In this document: positions 29,705 to 38,017 of the stretch, one piece after another
How the letters are laid out: every line of letters begins with the position of its first letter
Numbering within the stretch: the stretch's first letter is position 1
Assembly: GCF_902459695.1 (NCBI RefSeq)
Contig: NZ_CABPRZ010000005.1
Span: 186,001-250,000 of the forward strand
Length of the DNA stretch: 64,000 nt
Direction: 5' to 3'
DNA from: Pandoraea terrae
Lineage (GTDB): Bacteria; Pseudomonadota; Gammaproteobacteria; Burkholderiales; Burkholderiaceae
Program-made: the position numbers and the translations under genes
The notes under the pieces: model-generated
Databases searched by the model: none
What the model was told of the DNA's origin: nothing
What the model saw: only the letters and a program-made list of their open reading frames with translations

Positions 29705-29892
29705 AAAAAAATAAATCCTATGACGAAATAAGCGATTTGCCGCTTGTTTAGCGCTTCCTCGCCCGCCTTCTTCCCCCGCATTCCCGGTAGTGTCCTCCGT
29801 AGGCCGCGCGCATCAAGGCCGATTGGCCTGACCGAACGTCCCGTGGCTTGTACAGCGGCAGCAGATTCAGCAGCAAAGCGTTGAATAACCAG

Positions 29893-31083
29893 TTATTTTA
29901 CCTGATTTTCCGCGAACCTTGCCAACTGTTGCGCAAGGTCGCTGCGGGCCCCGATCCATGCGGCCCACGCGCGTGCGTGGTGCGCGAGCGCCGGCAATTG
30001 TGCGGACAGCGCGGGCCAGTTGGGCCTCACCTGCGCAAATCCGTTCCACAGGTGCCAGAACGTCCGCAACGCCTCTACGGCGGGGGCGGCGAGGGGGGGC
30101 GGCGCGTCCGGTGCCGGGACATGGGCCAGATACTGTGCGAGAAAGGCATCGAGCTTGTCACGGTGCGCGTCGTCCTCCTGCGGATAAATATGCCACACGA
30201 ACGGCTTTGCCGCCCATTGCGCGCGCACGAACGAATCTTCGCCCCGGACGAAATTGAGGTCGCACCCCCAGAGGAGCGCGTCGAACCGGTCCTGCGGCAC
30301 GAACGGCAAGCCATGGACGGTCAGGGCGCCGCGCGTGGCCGAGGCGCCGGGCGGCAGTGCTTCCCTCCCGAAATAATGCGCGACGGCCGGCACGATCCGG
30401 CCTTGCGGCGCGAGGCAGACGACGGGGCGGTCGTGCGCCGCCCACTGGTCGAGCAACGACGGCAGGGCAGCGTTTTCATAGGCGAACAGCGAAATCGTCA
30501 ACGCGTGCTCAGGCTTTGGCGGCAGTCCCAGGGCTTGCCAATCGGCGTTTTGGGCGTCTTCCGACGCGAGCCAGGTATCGCGGCGTGCAAACAGGTCGTT
30601 TTCTCGCGCCAGTCCACCGGTTTTCGCCGTGAAGCCCGGGAAGAAGAACGTCTTCGCCAGACCGAGCTGCGGATGAACCGATCGCTGCAAATGACAATCG
30701 CCGACCCAGTCTTCCGCACTGAGATACTCGAGATTGATCCAGGCCGGCGGCTTGCCGGCGGTCTTTTGCGCCTGCATGGCGCGCAGATAAGGGTCGGGCA
30801 CATTGCAGGCGAAGGCCTCGATGACCACCTCGGCGGGGGCGCATTCGGCGAACGGCGCGCCCCAGCGGCGCACGTCGACGCCGTCGAACGTCTGGGCAGC
30901 GCGATCCGCATCGATTTCGGGGCGCAAACGGGCGAAGCTTTTCAAATCGTCGACCCAAAGCCGCACCTGCCACCCGTGTTCCCGCGCGAACTGGCGGGCC
31001 AGACGCCAGCACACGCCGATGTCGCCGTAATTGTCGACGACCGTACAGAAAATGTCGCAGCGGAGTGCGCGTGGAGAAACCAT
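29893..31083 (-). CDS. earP: EF-P arginine rhamnosyltransferase EarP
   Basis: Transfers rhamnose from dTDP-rhamnose to Arg32 of EF-P, which activates the factor. The 396-aa product (formerly DUF2331) carries the N-terminal [17 protein letters not shown] segment, with Asp17 and Asp21, and a GT-B-like C-terminal half with [21 protein letters not shown] Cys/Gly-rich nucleotide-sugar region precedes it. It is adjacent to efp and diverges from uvrC. The pairing with an Arg32 EF-P confirms the assignment. Confidence 0.95.
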   Translation of the reverse strand: MVSPRALRCDIFCTVVDNYGDIGVCWRLARQFAREHGWQVRLWVDDLKSFARLRPEIDADRAAQTFDGVDVRRWGAPFAECAPAEVVIEAFACNVPDPYLRAMQAQKTAGKPPAWINLEYLSAEDWVGDCHLQRSVHPQLGLAKTFFFPGFTAKTGGLARENDLFARRDTWLASEDAQNADWQALGLPPKPEHALTISLFAYENAALPSLLDQWAAHDRPVVCLAPQGRIVPAVAHYFGREALPPGASATRGALTVHGLPFVPQDRFDALLWGCDLNFVRGEDSFVRAQWAAKPFVWHIYPQEDDAHRDKLDAFLAQYLAHVPAPDAPPPLAAPAVEALRTFWHLWNGFAQVRPNWPALSAQLPALAHHARAWAAWIGARSDLAQQLARFAENQVK

Positions 31084-31196
31084 TGGAAGGTGCCGGGCGG
31101 GATTGGTCTAAACTTCCAATTTTAGCCGTAACCGCACAGGCGTCGCCGCCGCGCGGTTTTGCGGGCCGTTCCGGGCCCGTCACACAGAATTTTCCG

Positions 31197-33242
31197 ATGA
31201 TCGAAGACGTCAACGGCACCCCGAAGGCAGTCCCCCTGGAGGACGCGTCCTGTTTCGATGCCCGCACCGTGCTGGCACAGTTGCCGCATCTGCCCGGCGT
31301 ATACCGCTATTACGATGCGGCCGGTAACGTGCTGTACGTGGGCAAGGCGCGCGATCTGAAGAAGCGTGTGTCGAGCTACTTCAACAAGACCCAGTTGTCG
31401 CCGCGCATTGCGCTGATGGTCAACCGCATCGCGAAGCTCGAGACCACCGTCACGCGTTCGGAAACCGAAGCGCTGCTGCTCGAGAACAATCTCATCAAGG
31501 CGCTGCAGCCGAAGTACAACATCCTCTTTCGCGACGACAAGTCGTATCCGTTCCTCAAGCTCACGGGGCACAAATACCCGCGCATGGCGTACTACCGCGG
31601 CGCGATCGATCGGCAGGCACAGTATTTCGGGCCATTCCCAAGCGCTTGGGCAGTTCGCGAAAGCATTCAGATTCTGCAAAAGGTGTTTCAACTGCGGACT
31701 TGCGAGGATTCCGTGTTCACGAATCGTACGCGCCCGTGTCTGCTGCATCAGATCCATCGTTGCAGCGCGCCGTGCGTCGGTGCGGTGAGCGATGAGGACT
31801 ACGCGCGCGACGTGGCGAACGCGAGCGCATTCCTGTCGGGACGTCAGTCGGAAGTGCTGAAGACGCTCGAAGAGAAAATGTTCGCCTATTCCAATGCGCT
31901 CAAGTTCGAGCAGGCGGCCGCCGTGCGCAATCAGATGCAGGCGCTGTCCGGCGTGTTGCAGCAGCAATCCGTCGAGACGGCGGGCGACGTCGACGCCGAT
32001 ATCCTCGCCGTCGTGTTCCAGGGCGGGCGCGCGTGCGTGAATCTCGCGATGGTGCGCGGCGGCCGTCACTTGGGCGACAAGGCGTATTTCCCCACGCATC
32101 TCGACGGTACGGTCGAAGACGTCGAGATCGAAGGCGAGGCCGGTTCGCTGGAGTCGCGCCTTCTGGAAGCGTTCGTGGCGCAGCATTATCTGGGGCAGGG
32201 TGTGCCGCCCGTGCTGATTGTCAGCCACCCGCTGCCGGGCGACGAACTGCTTGCCGCGTTGTGCGAGCAGGCGGGGCGCCGGATTGCCGTGGTCCGTCAG
32301 CCGCAAGGGCAGCGGCGCGCCTGGCTGGAAATGGCGCAGCAGGGTGCGCAGCTTGCGATCACACGCTTGCTGACCGAGCAGGGCAGTCAGCAGGCGCGCA
32401 CGCATGCGCTGATGGAAACGCTCGGTCTCGAACTCGACGATGCGGGCGAATTGCGGGTGGAGTGTTTTGACATCAGCCATACCGCCGGCGAGGCGACGCA
32501 GGCCTCATGCGTCGTGTTTCATCATCACAAGATGCAGAACAGCGAGTATCGGCGCTTCAATATCACCGGCATCACGCCGGGAGATGACTACGCCGCGATG
32601 CGTCAGGTGCTGACACGCCGCTACGGGCGATTGATGGAAGCGGCGGCGGCCGCGGAAGACGACGTGCCTGTCGCCGAGGTGGCGGCCAAGGGGGATACGT
32701 CGTCCGTCGAGGCCGATATCGCGCTGGCCGTGGCTTCGACGGAGATGACGGCGGCGCCGGCGGCCGAGACGACGACCTCCGGCGGCATGGAAGCGAACCT
32801 GCCGCAGCTCGTGCTGATCGATGGCGGCAAGGGGCAGGTCGAAGTGGCGCGGCAGGTGTTCGAGGAGTTGGGCATCGATATCGGCCGGCTTGTCGGCGTG
32901 GCGAAGGGCGAGGGCCGCAAGGTCGGGCTCGAGACGCTGATTTTTGCCGATGGACGCGCGCCATTGGCGTTGGGCCGCGAGAGTTCGGTGCTGATGCTCA
33001 TCGCGCAGATTCGCGACGAGGCGCACCGTTTTGCGATCACGGGCATGCGCGCCAAGCGGGCGAAGGCGCGGCAGGGGTCCCGTCTCGACGAAATCGAAGG
33101 CATCGGTGCGAAACGCCGGCAACGCCTGCTCACGCGCTTTGGCGGCCTGCAGGGGGTGATGGCGGCCAGCGTCGACGAGCTCGCCAGCGTCGAGGGCATT
33201 TCGTCCACGCTCGCGGAACAGATCTATCGCCAACTGCATTGA
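31197..33242 (+). CDS. uvrC: UvrABC excinuclease subunit C
   Basis: Makes both incisions in nucleotide excision repair. In the 681-aa product the GIY-YIG domain begins [20 protein letters not shown], a UVR motif lies near residues 215-250 ([14 protein letters not shown]), and the RNase H-like domain has [11 protein letters not shown] and VLIDGGKGQ. The C-terminal helix-hairpin-helix pair is present ([13 protein letters not shown]). About 50 low-complexity Ala/Glu residues (near 482-533) are inserted between the [12 protein letters not shown] and [11 protein letters not shown] segments, explaining the length above the usual 610. The start is ATG 31197. Confidence 0.95.
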   Translation: MIEDVNGTPKAVPLEDASCFDARTVLAQLPHLPGVYRYYDAAGNVLYVGKARDLKKRVSSYFNKTQLSPRIALMVNRIAKLETTVTRSETEALLLENNLIKALQPKYNILFRDDKSYPFLKLTGHKYPRMAYYRGAIDRQAQYFGPFPSAWAVRESIQILQKVFQLRTCEDSVFTNRTRPCLLHQIHRCSAPCVGAVSDEDYARDVANASAFLSGRQSEVLKTLEEKMFAYSNALKFEQAAAVRNQMQALSGVLQQQSVETAGDVDADILAVVFQGGRACVNLAMVRGGRHLGDKAYFPTHLDGTVEDVEIEGEAGSLESRLLEAFVAQHYLGQGVPPVLIVSHPLPGDELLAALCEQAGRRIAVVRQPQGQRRAWLEMAQQGAQLAITRLLTEQGSQQARTHALMETLGLELDDAGELRVECFDISHTAGEATQASCVVFHHHKMQNSEYRRFNITGITPGDDYAAMRQVLTRRYGRLMEAAAAAEDDVPVAEVAAKGDTSSVEADIALAVASTEMTAAPAAETTTSGGMEANLPQLVLIDGGKGQVEVARQVFEELGIDIGRLVGVAKGEGRKVGLETLIFADGRAPLALGRESSVLMLIAQIRDEAHRFAITGMRAKRAKARQGSRLDEIEGIGAKRRQRLLTRFGGLQGVMAASVDELASVEGISSTLAEQIYRQLH

Positions 33243-33405
33243 TGCCGGTGCGCGCGGCGGCGGCCGAATCGGCCTCGCGGGCGCCGCAGGGAGGGCGGGT
33301 CGCCGGTCAAATCTTGTGACAATGGGGCAGACACGGCACAATGCGGGTCTGGTACGGCCGCCGAGCGGGCCGTGTGTCGACTGCGCTTGCCGAACTCATG
33401 CTGCC

Positions 33406-33999
33406 ATGCCATTCAACCTGCCCATTTTTCTGACCTGGCTCCGGATCGTGCTGATTCCGTTGATGGTCGGTGTCTACTATTTGCCGGCGGATTGGATAAC
33501 GTCGATGCAGATGAACTGGGTGGCGTGCGCGATTTTCGTGCTGGCGGCGCTCACTGACTGGTTCGACGGTTATCTGGCGCGCCGCCTGGATCAGACGTCG
33601 GCATTCGGGGCGTTTCTGGATCCGGTGGCGGACAAGCTGATGGTGGCGGCGGCGCTGCTGATGCTGCTTCAGCTGGGGCGGATCAACGGCATGATCGCGC
33701 TGGTGATCATCGGCCGGGAGATCACGATTTCGGCATTGCGGGAATGGATGGCGCAGATCGGCGCGTCGCGTAGCGTTGCGGTGCACTCGTTGGGCAAGAT
33801 CAAGACGGCGGCGCAGATGGTGGCGATTCCGATGCTGCTGTTCAACGGCACGTTGACGTGGGCGGGCCTCGCGTTCGATTCGCGCGTGTGGGGTACGTGG
33901 CTGATTTACGTGGCAGCGGTGCTGACCTTGTGGTCGATGCTGTACTATTTGCGCCGCGCGTGGCCGCAGATTCGTGAGCGGGGCGGCGCGAAGCTTTAG
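33406..33999 (+). CDS. pgsA: CDP-diacylglycerol-glycerol-3-phosphate 3-phosphatidyltransferase
   Basis: Membrane enzyme committing CDP-diacylglycerol to phosphatidylglycerol and cardiolipin. The 197-aa product starts MPFNLPIFLTWLRIVLIP and has the CDP-alcohol phosphotransferase motif DWFDGYLARR...GAFLDPVADK with its four aspartates. Four to five hydrophobic helices are visible. Upstream in-frame codons are poorly conserved, so ATG 33406 is used. A tRNA operon follows 198 bp later. Confidence 0.94.
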   Translation: MPFNLPIFLTWLRIVLIPLMVGVYYLPADWITSMQMNWVACAIFVLAALTDWFDGYLARRLDQTSAFGAFLDPVADKLMVAAALLMLLQLGRINGMIALVIIGREITISALREWMAQIGASRSVAVHSLGKIKTAAQMVAIPMLLFNGTLTWAGLAFDSRVWGTWLIYVAAVLTLWSMLYYLRRAWPQIRERGGAKL

Positions 34000-34069
34000 C
34001 GCAGGCCCTAGGCATGCGGGTTTGCGGCGGGCGAAGACGAGAAATTTTGCGTTCCGGCGGCAAAGACGC

Positions 34070-34098
34070 TTGACAGCGAAATCGGGTTTCGACATAAT
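34070..34098 (+). promoter_or_regulatory. Sigma-70 promoter of the tRNA operon
   Basis: TTGACA (34070-34075), exactly 17 bp, CATAAT (34093-34098). This is the best promoter in the window: a consensus -35 and five of six -10 bases. Transcription should begin near 34105, about 90 nt ahead of the first tRNA-Gly. Confidence 0.88.
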
Positions 34099-34197
34099 CT
34101 CATTCTCGCTGCTACGGCAACTGCCCTGGCAGCGAAGTTTTAAGAAGTCATCGCTGTGCAGGTGTTTGGCGCCGGTGATGCAGCAATGCAGTGCAAT

Positions 34198-34273
34198 GCG
34201 GGAGTAGCTCAGTTGGTAGAGCGCAACCTTGCCAAGGTTGAGGTCGCGAGTTCGAGACTCGTCTCCCGCTCCA
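34198..34273 (+). tRNA. tRNA-Gly (anticodon GCC), copy 1
   Basis: 76 nt. Acceptor GCGGGAG pairs with CTCCCGC; T-arm GTTCGAGAC region and encoded CCA end are present. The anticodon loop is TTGCCAA with anticodon GCC. It is identical to the copy at 34322 and first in a three-tRNA operon. Confidence 0.97.
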
Positions 34274-34321
34274 GTTTCGCGCTGGAGCATATCGGTGGTT
34301 ATTGTGATGTGCTCGTGCATT

Positions 34322-34397
34322 GCGGGAGTAGCTCAGTTGGTAGAGCGCAACCTTGCCAAGGTTGAGGTCGCGAGTTCGAGACTCGTCTCCCGCTCCA
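34322..34397 (+). tRNA. tRNA-Gly (anticodon GCC), copy 2
   Basis: 76 nt, base-for-base identical to the first tRNA-Gly, starting 124 bp further on. All arms and the encoded CCA are intact. A 48-bp spacer separates the two. Confidence 0.97.
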
Positions 34398-34505
34398 AAT
34401 CCAGAGGGAAGCCTGGGCTTCCCTTTTTATTTGCTGAAGCCCCTGGCGATCGTTCCGGTGGGTGCTGTCGATGGGAACATCGGTGGTGAAATGCAGCAAA
34501 CCCCT

Positions 34506-34579
34506 GGCGGGGTGGCAGAGTGGTTATGCAGCGGCCTGCAAAGCCGTGGACGCCGGTTCGATTCCGACCTCCGCCTCCA
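34506..34579 (+). tRNA. tRNA-Cys (anticodon GCA)
   Basis: 74 nt. Acceptor GGCGGGG pairs with CTCCGCC (one G-T pair). The anticodon loop CTGCAAA gives GCA, and CCA is encoded. Its 3' 48 nt lie inside a 115-bp direct repeat whose second copy is at 37932, so this tRNA is the integration site of a small island. Confidence 0.97.
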
Positions 34580-34646
34580 AATTTTAAAGCCCTGACTTGT
34601 CAGGGCTTTTTCTTTTTCCGGCCACGGTTCTCGTGGCCGATTCAAG
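34532..34646. repeat. att-like direct repeat, left copy
   Basis: 115 bp identical to 37932-38046 with no mismatch; flanking bases differ on both sides. It covers the tRNA-Cys 3' part from the anticodon arm, the terminator, and a short tail ending TTCAAG. This is the classic signature of integration at a tRNA 3' end. Confidence 0.95.
34587..34617 (+). terminator. Terminator of the tRNA operon
   Basis: AGCCCTGA (34588-34595), loop CTTG, TCAGGGCT (34600-34607), followed by TTTT and then CTTTTT. Lies 8 bp after tRNA-Cys. The A-run on the left lets it also serve minus-strand transcripts such as brnA's. Confidence 0.9.
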
Positions 34647-34995
34647 CTTGCGTTTCCAGCATGTGATGCGATTGTGCGTACTCGCGCAGCACCTCATTAA
34701 TGCGCGTCTGCCATCCATCGCCGGTTGCCTTGAACGCTTCAACCACTTCCCTGTCGGCGCGCATGTTCAACGTCACCTTTCGCTCGGTCACGGGGAGGGC
34801 AGGGCGGCCGCGGCGCTTCAAAATGGCTTCTGCTCTGTCCGTTCCCAGCAGTTCCGGGAGTGCCTTTCGTGCTGGCCTCAGTTTGGCAAGTTGTTGGTCA
34901 TTTAGCGGAGGATTGTCGGGATCCGACGCAGCGGCGCGAGTTAGCGCCGCATCCTCGGCGTCGGTGGGAATGTGAAACTTACGCTTCGTTGACAT
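34642..34995 (-). CDS. brnA: BrnA-like antitoxin (DUF4415)
   Basis: Probable antitoxin and autorepressor of 117 aa. The C-terminal VTLNMRADREVVEAFKATG and GWQTRINEVLREYA are typical of the BrnA ribbon-helix-helix DNA-binding domain; the N-terminal half binds the toxin. It is encoded second, overlapping the toxin gene by 17 nt, the order known for brnT-brnA. Its TGA stop (34642-34644) falls inside the left att repeat, so the gene reaches the very edge of the island. Confidence 0.88.
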   Translation of the reverse strand: MSTKRKFHIPTDAEDAALTRAAASDPDNPPLNDQQLAKLRPARKALPELLGTDRAEAILKRRGRPALPVTERKVTLNMRADREVVEAFKATGDGWQTRINEVLREYAQSHHMLETQA

Positions 34996-35248
34996 ATTTC
35001 AGTACCTCGCGACGATTTGCTTTACGCAGGCTGATGACGCGTATCGTGTCGCCTCTCATCGTATAGATCATCACGTGGATACGATCCCCGATGGGGCCGA
35101 CTGCAATAAATCGGGCTTCGTTGTACTCGAAGCGGTCGTCGGGAGAGATCTGCGCGATCTCCAGTTCGAACGATTCGGCGAACGCCAACGAAATGCCGTG
35201 CTTCGCTAGATTTATCTGGTTCTTGGTGGCATCGAACTCGATGGACAT
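34979..35248 (-). CDS. brnT: BrnT-like ribonuclease toxin
   Basis: Probable RNase toxin with a RelE-like fold, 89 aa. EFDATKNQINLAKHGISL is the BrnT N-terminal signature, and the C-terminal RVISLRKANRREVLKYVNEA holds the basic catalytic residues. It is upstream of and overlaps brnA. The pair probably stabilises the island, as toxin-antitoxin modules do on small mobile elements. Confidence 0.9.
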   Translation of the reverse strand: MSIEFDATKNQINLAKHGISLAFAESFELEIAQISPDDRFEYNEARFIAVGPIGDRIHVMIYTMRGDTIRVISLRKANRREVLKYVNEA

Positions 35249-35739
35249 AATTATTGTATGGGCATTAAATAGTGGGCGTCAATAAGATTTCTGCCTGCGG
35301 ATCAGATTGCCCATCGCGCAGCGCTTGGACTGGCGGCGTGATCAGTGATGGCATGTAGCTGCGATCTGCTTATACAGATTCGGTGGCGAGTGCGTTTGGG
35401 GGAAGGCGCCTCGTGTGCGTGACTCTGGTCCCCACTGCGCCTGTGTGCTGAATGGCCAGGGGGGCGGTCTCACCCGCCATTCGTGGGTTGGAATACCGTG
35501 CCGAATGCGAAAGACCTTCGAGGGGGAGGGGAACGTGTGGCGAGTGGAAAATGCGAATCTTCCTCGCCTGAAATGGGGGCTCGCCAGCCGAATTCATGTC
35601 ATTTGCGTTCTTGACCGCAATATGTCTATTGCCGCCCAATCGGCATAGGGGACAGCGGTGAGGGCCGCACGCCTGCCACACCGGCGTGCGGGTCCGCACC
35701 GGGTGGTTCGAGAGGTTGAGGTTATGAGATCTCCATTAC
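35249..35739. other. Island stretch without a recognisable gene
   Basis: About 490 bp between brnT and the decayed effector region. Open frames here are short and of skewed composition and resemble nothing I know. It may hold the brnT promoter near 35250-35290 and debris from earlier insertions. Confidence 0.5.
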
Positions 35740-36009
35740 GTGATGAAACAGTCCCGCACGATGATCTCGGTCGTTCCGGTGCCCGAAGCCTGGCATCTCG
35801 AGGGCCGGCTTGAGGAACTCTTCACGCGCGCTGCTGAGACCTCGCCTCATCCGATGCAGAGCTTCGACTACGACACCTACCATCGGATGAACGATGCCCG
35901 AGGGGCGCACGAGGTCGCTCGCGGCGTGTATGTTGGCGCGATCGCAATTGCGCTTTCGGGAGATTCGGTCCCAACTCTCCGGGAGGTGTTCACCCAAAGC
36001 ATCATATGA
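35740..36009 (+). other. Doubtful 89-aa open frame
   Basis: An open frame starting MMKQSRTMISVVPVPEAW with acidic, reasonably normal composition. It lies antisense to the immunity remnant at its 3' end and also faces a minus-strand open frame of similar length, so only one, or neither, is real. I do not recognise either product. No clear ribosome site precedes it. Confidence 0.2.
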
Positions 36010-36110
36010 TGGTCCGACAGCGGTAGCGGTATGTCTACATCTCGAATCGACAGGACTAAAACGGAAAGGAACAGGACGGTCTTGGACGGTCTACGGACAA
36101 GTGCTTCCAT
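35877..36110 (-). pseudogene. Decayed second copy of the effector immunity gene
   Basis: The open frame starts MEALVRRPSKTVLFLSVLVL, clearly related to MATLVRRAYKTLLFLVILLY of the intact gene at 36410-36694, and similarity continues weakly to about residue 60 (SRRVGTESPES against SGRLNIRNPED). After that it diverges and ends, losing the second membrane segment. It overlaps the end of the effector remnant just as the intact pair overlaps. Confidence 0.6.
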
Positions 36111-36374
36111 GGGCGATCACGTCAATCCAGCCGTATGTATTTTGACCAGAGTCAGTCGCGGCAACTGTGGGAGTATTCAGAAGTGCACGACGAATGGGCG
36201 TGAAGTCGGAGCGGCTCGGCAAAGTAATGCAACCGAAGGAATTGCCAGTACCGCCCACGCCGTACAGCGCAGCCCGCCAGTGGGCCGGTCCACGATCCAA
36301 TATCTACTGGCCGAAATCGGTACGATGCCGACCAAAGCGGTGCAACCGCCTCGGTTTCGATAAGCGCCGTGCAT
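36091..36374 (-). pseudogene. Decayed second copy of the Tlde1-type effector
   Basis: Two frames together match the better-preserved effector at 36675-37193. The first reads GAYRNRGGCTALVGIVPISA and YWIVDRPTGG; the second reads GCITLPSRSDFTPIRRALL and ends in HGSTCP before the stop at 36091. The first 30 residues and the middle (about 55-60 residues including the HP motif) are missing and the frame shifts at the junction, so no active enzyme can be made. The catalytic-cysteine motif survives in the 3' part. Confidence 0.75.
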
Positions 36375-36409
36375 GCCGGCCCCACGCCCGCCCGCCTGCT
36401 TTGAGAGGC

Positions 36410-36694
36410 TCAATGCTCGTGCGGGGTGTCCTTCCAGAAGCGTCGAGCACAGATTCGCCACAGCCGGATGATCAGCACGTGGACGACAATCGTGGTGACG
36501 AGTTGGCAGACCCACATCGTGGGAATCCATAGATCCTCGGGGTTCCGAATATTTAATCTGCCTGACATGCGGTACCAGAATTCCAACTGATCATCCGGCA
36601 TGGGAATCGGGTAGGTATGTACGTATTTGGCCGAATATAACAAGATGACCAGAAAAAGCAGGGTTTTATAGGCCCTACGGACAAGTGTTGCCAT
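36410..36694 (-). CDS. Probable immunity protein of the Tlde1-type effector
   Basis: A 94-aa membrane protein with hydrophobic segments at about residues 10-28 (TLLFLVILLYSAKYV) and 62-80 (MWVCQLVTTIVVHVLIIRLW) and a basic C-terminus. Its start overlaps the end of the effector gene by 20 nt, and a diverged copy sits in the same place behind the second effector remnant. That repeated pairing supports an immunity role: protection of the producer's own cell wall from the L,D-transpeptidase domain. I do not recognise its sequence family, so the function rests on context. Confidence 0.65.
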   Translation of the reverse strand: MATLVRRAYKTLLFLVILLYSAKYVHTYPIPMPDDQLEFWYRMSGRLNIRNPEDLWIPTMWVCQLVTTIVVHVLIIRLWRICARRFWKDTPHEH

Positions 36695-37193
36695 GCGTGA
36701 TCACCTCGATGCAGCCGTACGCCATAAGTCCGGAATTGCGAGCGGGCACCGGACTTGTGTTAAGGAGTGCGCGACGAATCTGCAAGAATTCCACACGACT
36801 AGGCAGCGTGATGCAGCCTTGAGAAACGCCGCTGCCGCCCACTGGGTGAAGCCGGAAAAGCCCTCGACTTACGCCGCTAACCCACGTTTGATCATCGATT
36901 CGGCCATCGTCCCGATAGAGCGCGAACTATTCTCGGTGATCGACGAAACGCTTCAAAGCGCTGATGCTCAAGTCTTTCATCCATTGCGAGGCCCTGGATA
37001 AGTTGCCGCCAGCGGGGCGATCGACGATCCAGTATTTTCCAGCGGGTATCGGCCCACGACTTGCCAATGCGGTGCATCCCCCCCGATTTCGATAAGCGCC
37101 ATCCCCGGAAAACGCCAGATAGGTGCCGACGCCATTGATAACCAGCGGGGCCAGGGTCTCGTTATTGACCACAAACTTGCCGTATAACGCCAT
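36675..37193 (-). pseudogene. Tlde1-type (DUF2778) L,D-transpeptidase effector with an in-frame TAG
   Basis: Family members are type VI secretion effectors that attack or remodel peptidoglycan in rival cells. Reading from ATG 37193 gives FSGDGAYRNRGGCTAL and GKYWIVDRPAGG, then a TAG at 36927-36929 (codon 89). The same frame continues without a break: FALYRDDGRIDDQTWVSGV, then RLHPVGGSGVSQGCITLPSR with His116 and the catalytic Cys127, to a stop at 36675 (172 codons in all). No frameshift is needed, only one base change. Unless the amber codon is read through, the product is an inactive 88-residue fragment. hcp lies 49 bp upstream and the immunity gene overlaps the end. Confidence 0.85.
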
Positions 37194-37242
37194 GAATCAG
37201 TTCCCGATGCTGTTGAGAAAAAGGGGCATGCCCCAGTGCCAA

Positions 37243-37725
37243 TTAGCGGTCATTCCACGCATCGGTGAACTTGATATTGCCGTCGGTGTAATGCCATGTG
37301 ATGCGCTCGTACATCATGGAAACGGACTCCATGTGATTGAGCTGTGACATGCTCATCACCTTGGTATTCGCCATCCCGGGATTGACGCCGGTGATCTTCA
37401 CGTCTTCGAGCAGCATCGCGAAATACAGCTCCTCGCGCCCGCTGTGGTTGATTCGATACCAGCGCAACTCAGCAGATTCCAGGGTTTGACCCGTTGCGAC
37501 GGCTTTGTACAGATACGGACTCGACGCATCGAACTCCTTTTCGAGGGACATCGGAGAGTGCATGCGGGTGCCGGTGATAATTCCGCTCTGGCCATCCACG
37601 GGCAGCGTAAGGCCGTGGCTGAATCCAATGATCTCGATACTTCCCTCTCGTCCCTGAACGGTCGAGGAGCCCTTGATGTCGGTGCCGCCGTCATCCTTGA
37701 GCCACAGATGCGCTGGAATTGCCAT
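37243..37725 (-). CDS. hcp: Orphan type VI secretion Hcp protein
   Basis: Hcp forms hexameric rings that stack into the type VI inner tube and carry small effectors in their lumen. The 160-aa product starts MAIPAHLWLKDDGGTDIKG and has VQGREGSIEIIGFSHGL, TGTRMHSP, SSPYLYKAVATGQTL and the C-terminal YERITWHYTDGNIKFTDAW, all strong Hcp features. GGAG nine bases upstream supports ATG 37725; other in-frame starts lie up to 15 nt earlier. No other type VI genes are in the window, so it must work with apparatus encoded elsewhere. It heads the hcp-effector-immunity set. Confidence 0.93.
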   Translation of the reverse strand: MAIPAHLWLKDDGGTDIKGSSTVQGREGSIEIIGFSHGLTLPVDGQSGIITGTRMHSPMSLEKEFDASSPYLYKAVATGQTLESAELRWYRINHSGREELYFAMLLEDVKITGVNPGMANTKVMSMSQLNHMESVSMMYERITWHYTDGNIKFTDAWNDR

Positions 37726-37931
37726 AACGTCCATCTCCAAGTAGGTAAGCGCGATGTTCGCGCGAGGCCGTTACTGATATCGCGGCACAGGGTACTTTGG
37801 CAATGGGCTAAGTCCCAATGTGATGGGACGCAATCGACGTAGCGTGGGCTCGAAAGACGTATTGCTACTGAGTTTCAGGTGGTTTTTGCGGTGGTGTGTT
37901 CTGTATGTATTTGAATTAATTGTAAGTTATC

Positions 37932-37979
37932 CGGCCTGCAAAGCCGTGGACGCCGGTTCGATTCCGACCTCCGCCTCCA
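37932..37979 (+). pseudogene. Partial tRNA-Cys (3' 48 nt)
   Basis: Copy of the tRNA-Cys from the anticodon arm to CCA, without the acceptor 5' strand or D-arm, so it cannot fold as a tRNA. It is the second half-site left by integration. Confidence 0.93.
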
Positions 37980-37986
37980 AATTTTA

Positions 37987-38017
37987 AAGCCCTGACTTGT
38001 CAGGGCTTTTTCTTTTT
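37987..38017. terminator. Second copy of the tRNA terminator
   Basis: Same hairpin and T-run as at 34587-34617, inside the right repeat. Now 30 bp beyond the stop of the minus-strand NarM-like gene, for which it can act through the A-rich left side. Confidence 0.7.

Noticed and set aside
34198-34397. The two tRNA-Gly copies as a second integration event
   Set aside because: Both are complete tRNAs with a 48-bp spacer and a shared promoter; simple gene duplication within the operon explains them.
35370-35699. 109-codon minus-strand frame in the island gap
   Set aside because: Composition and lack of any start signals suggest non-coding debris.
35740-36009. 89-aa plus-strand frame as a new island gene
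   Set aside because: No ribosome site, no recognised product, and it overlaps a minus-strand remnant; listed only as doubtful.
37812-37829. GTCCCA/TGGGAC inverted repeat upstream of hcp as an operator
   Set aside because: Only six base pairs; not distinguishable from chance without relatives.
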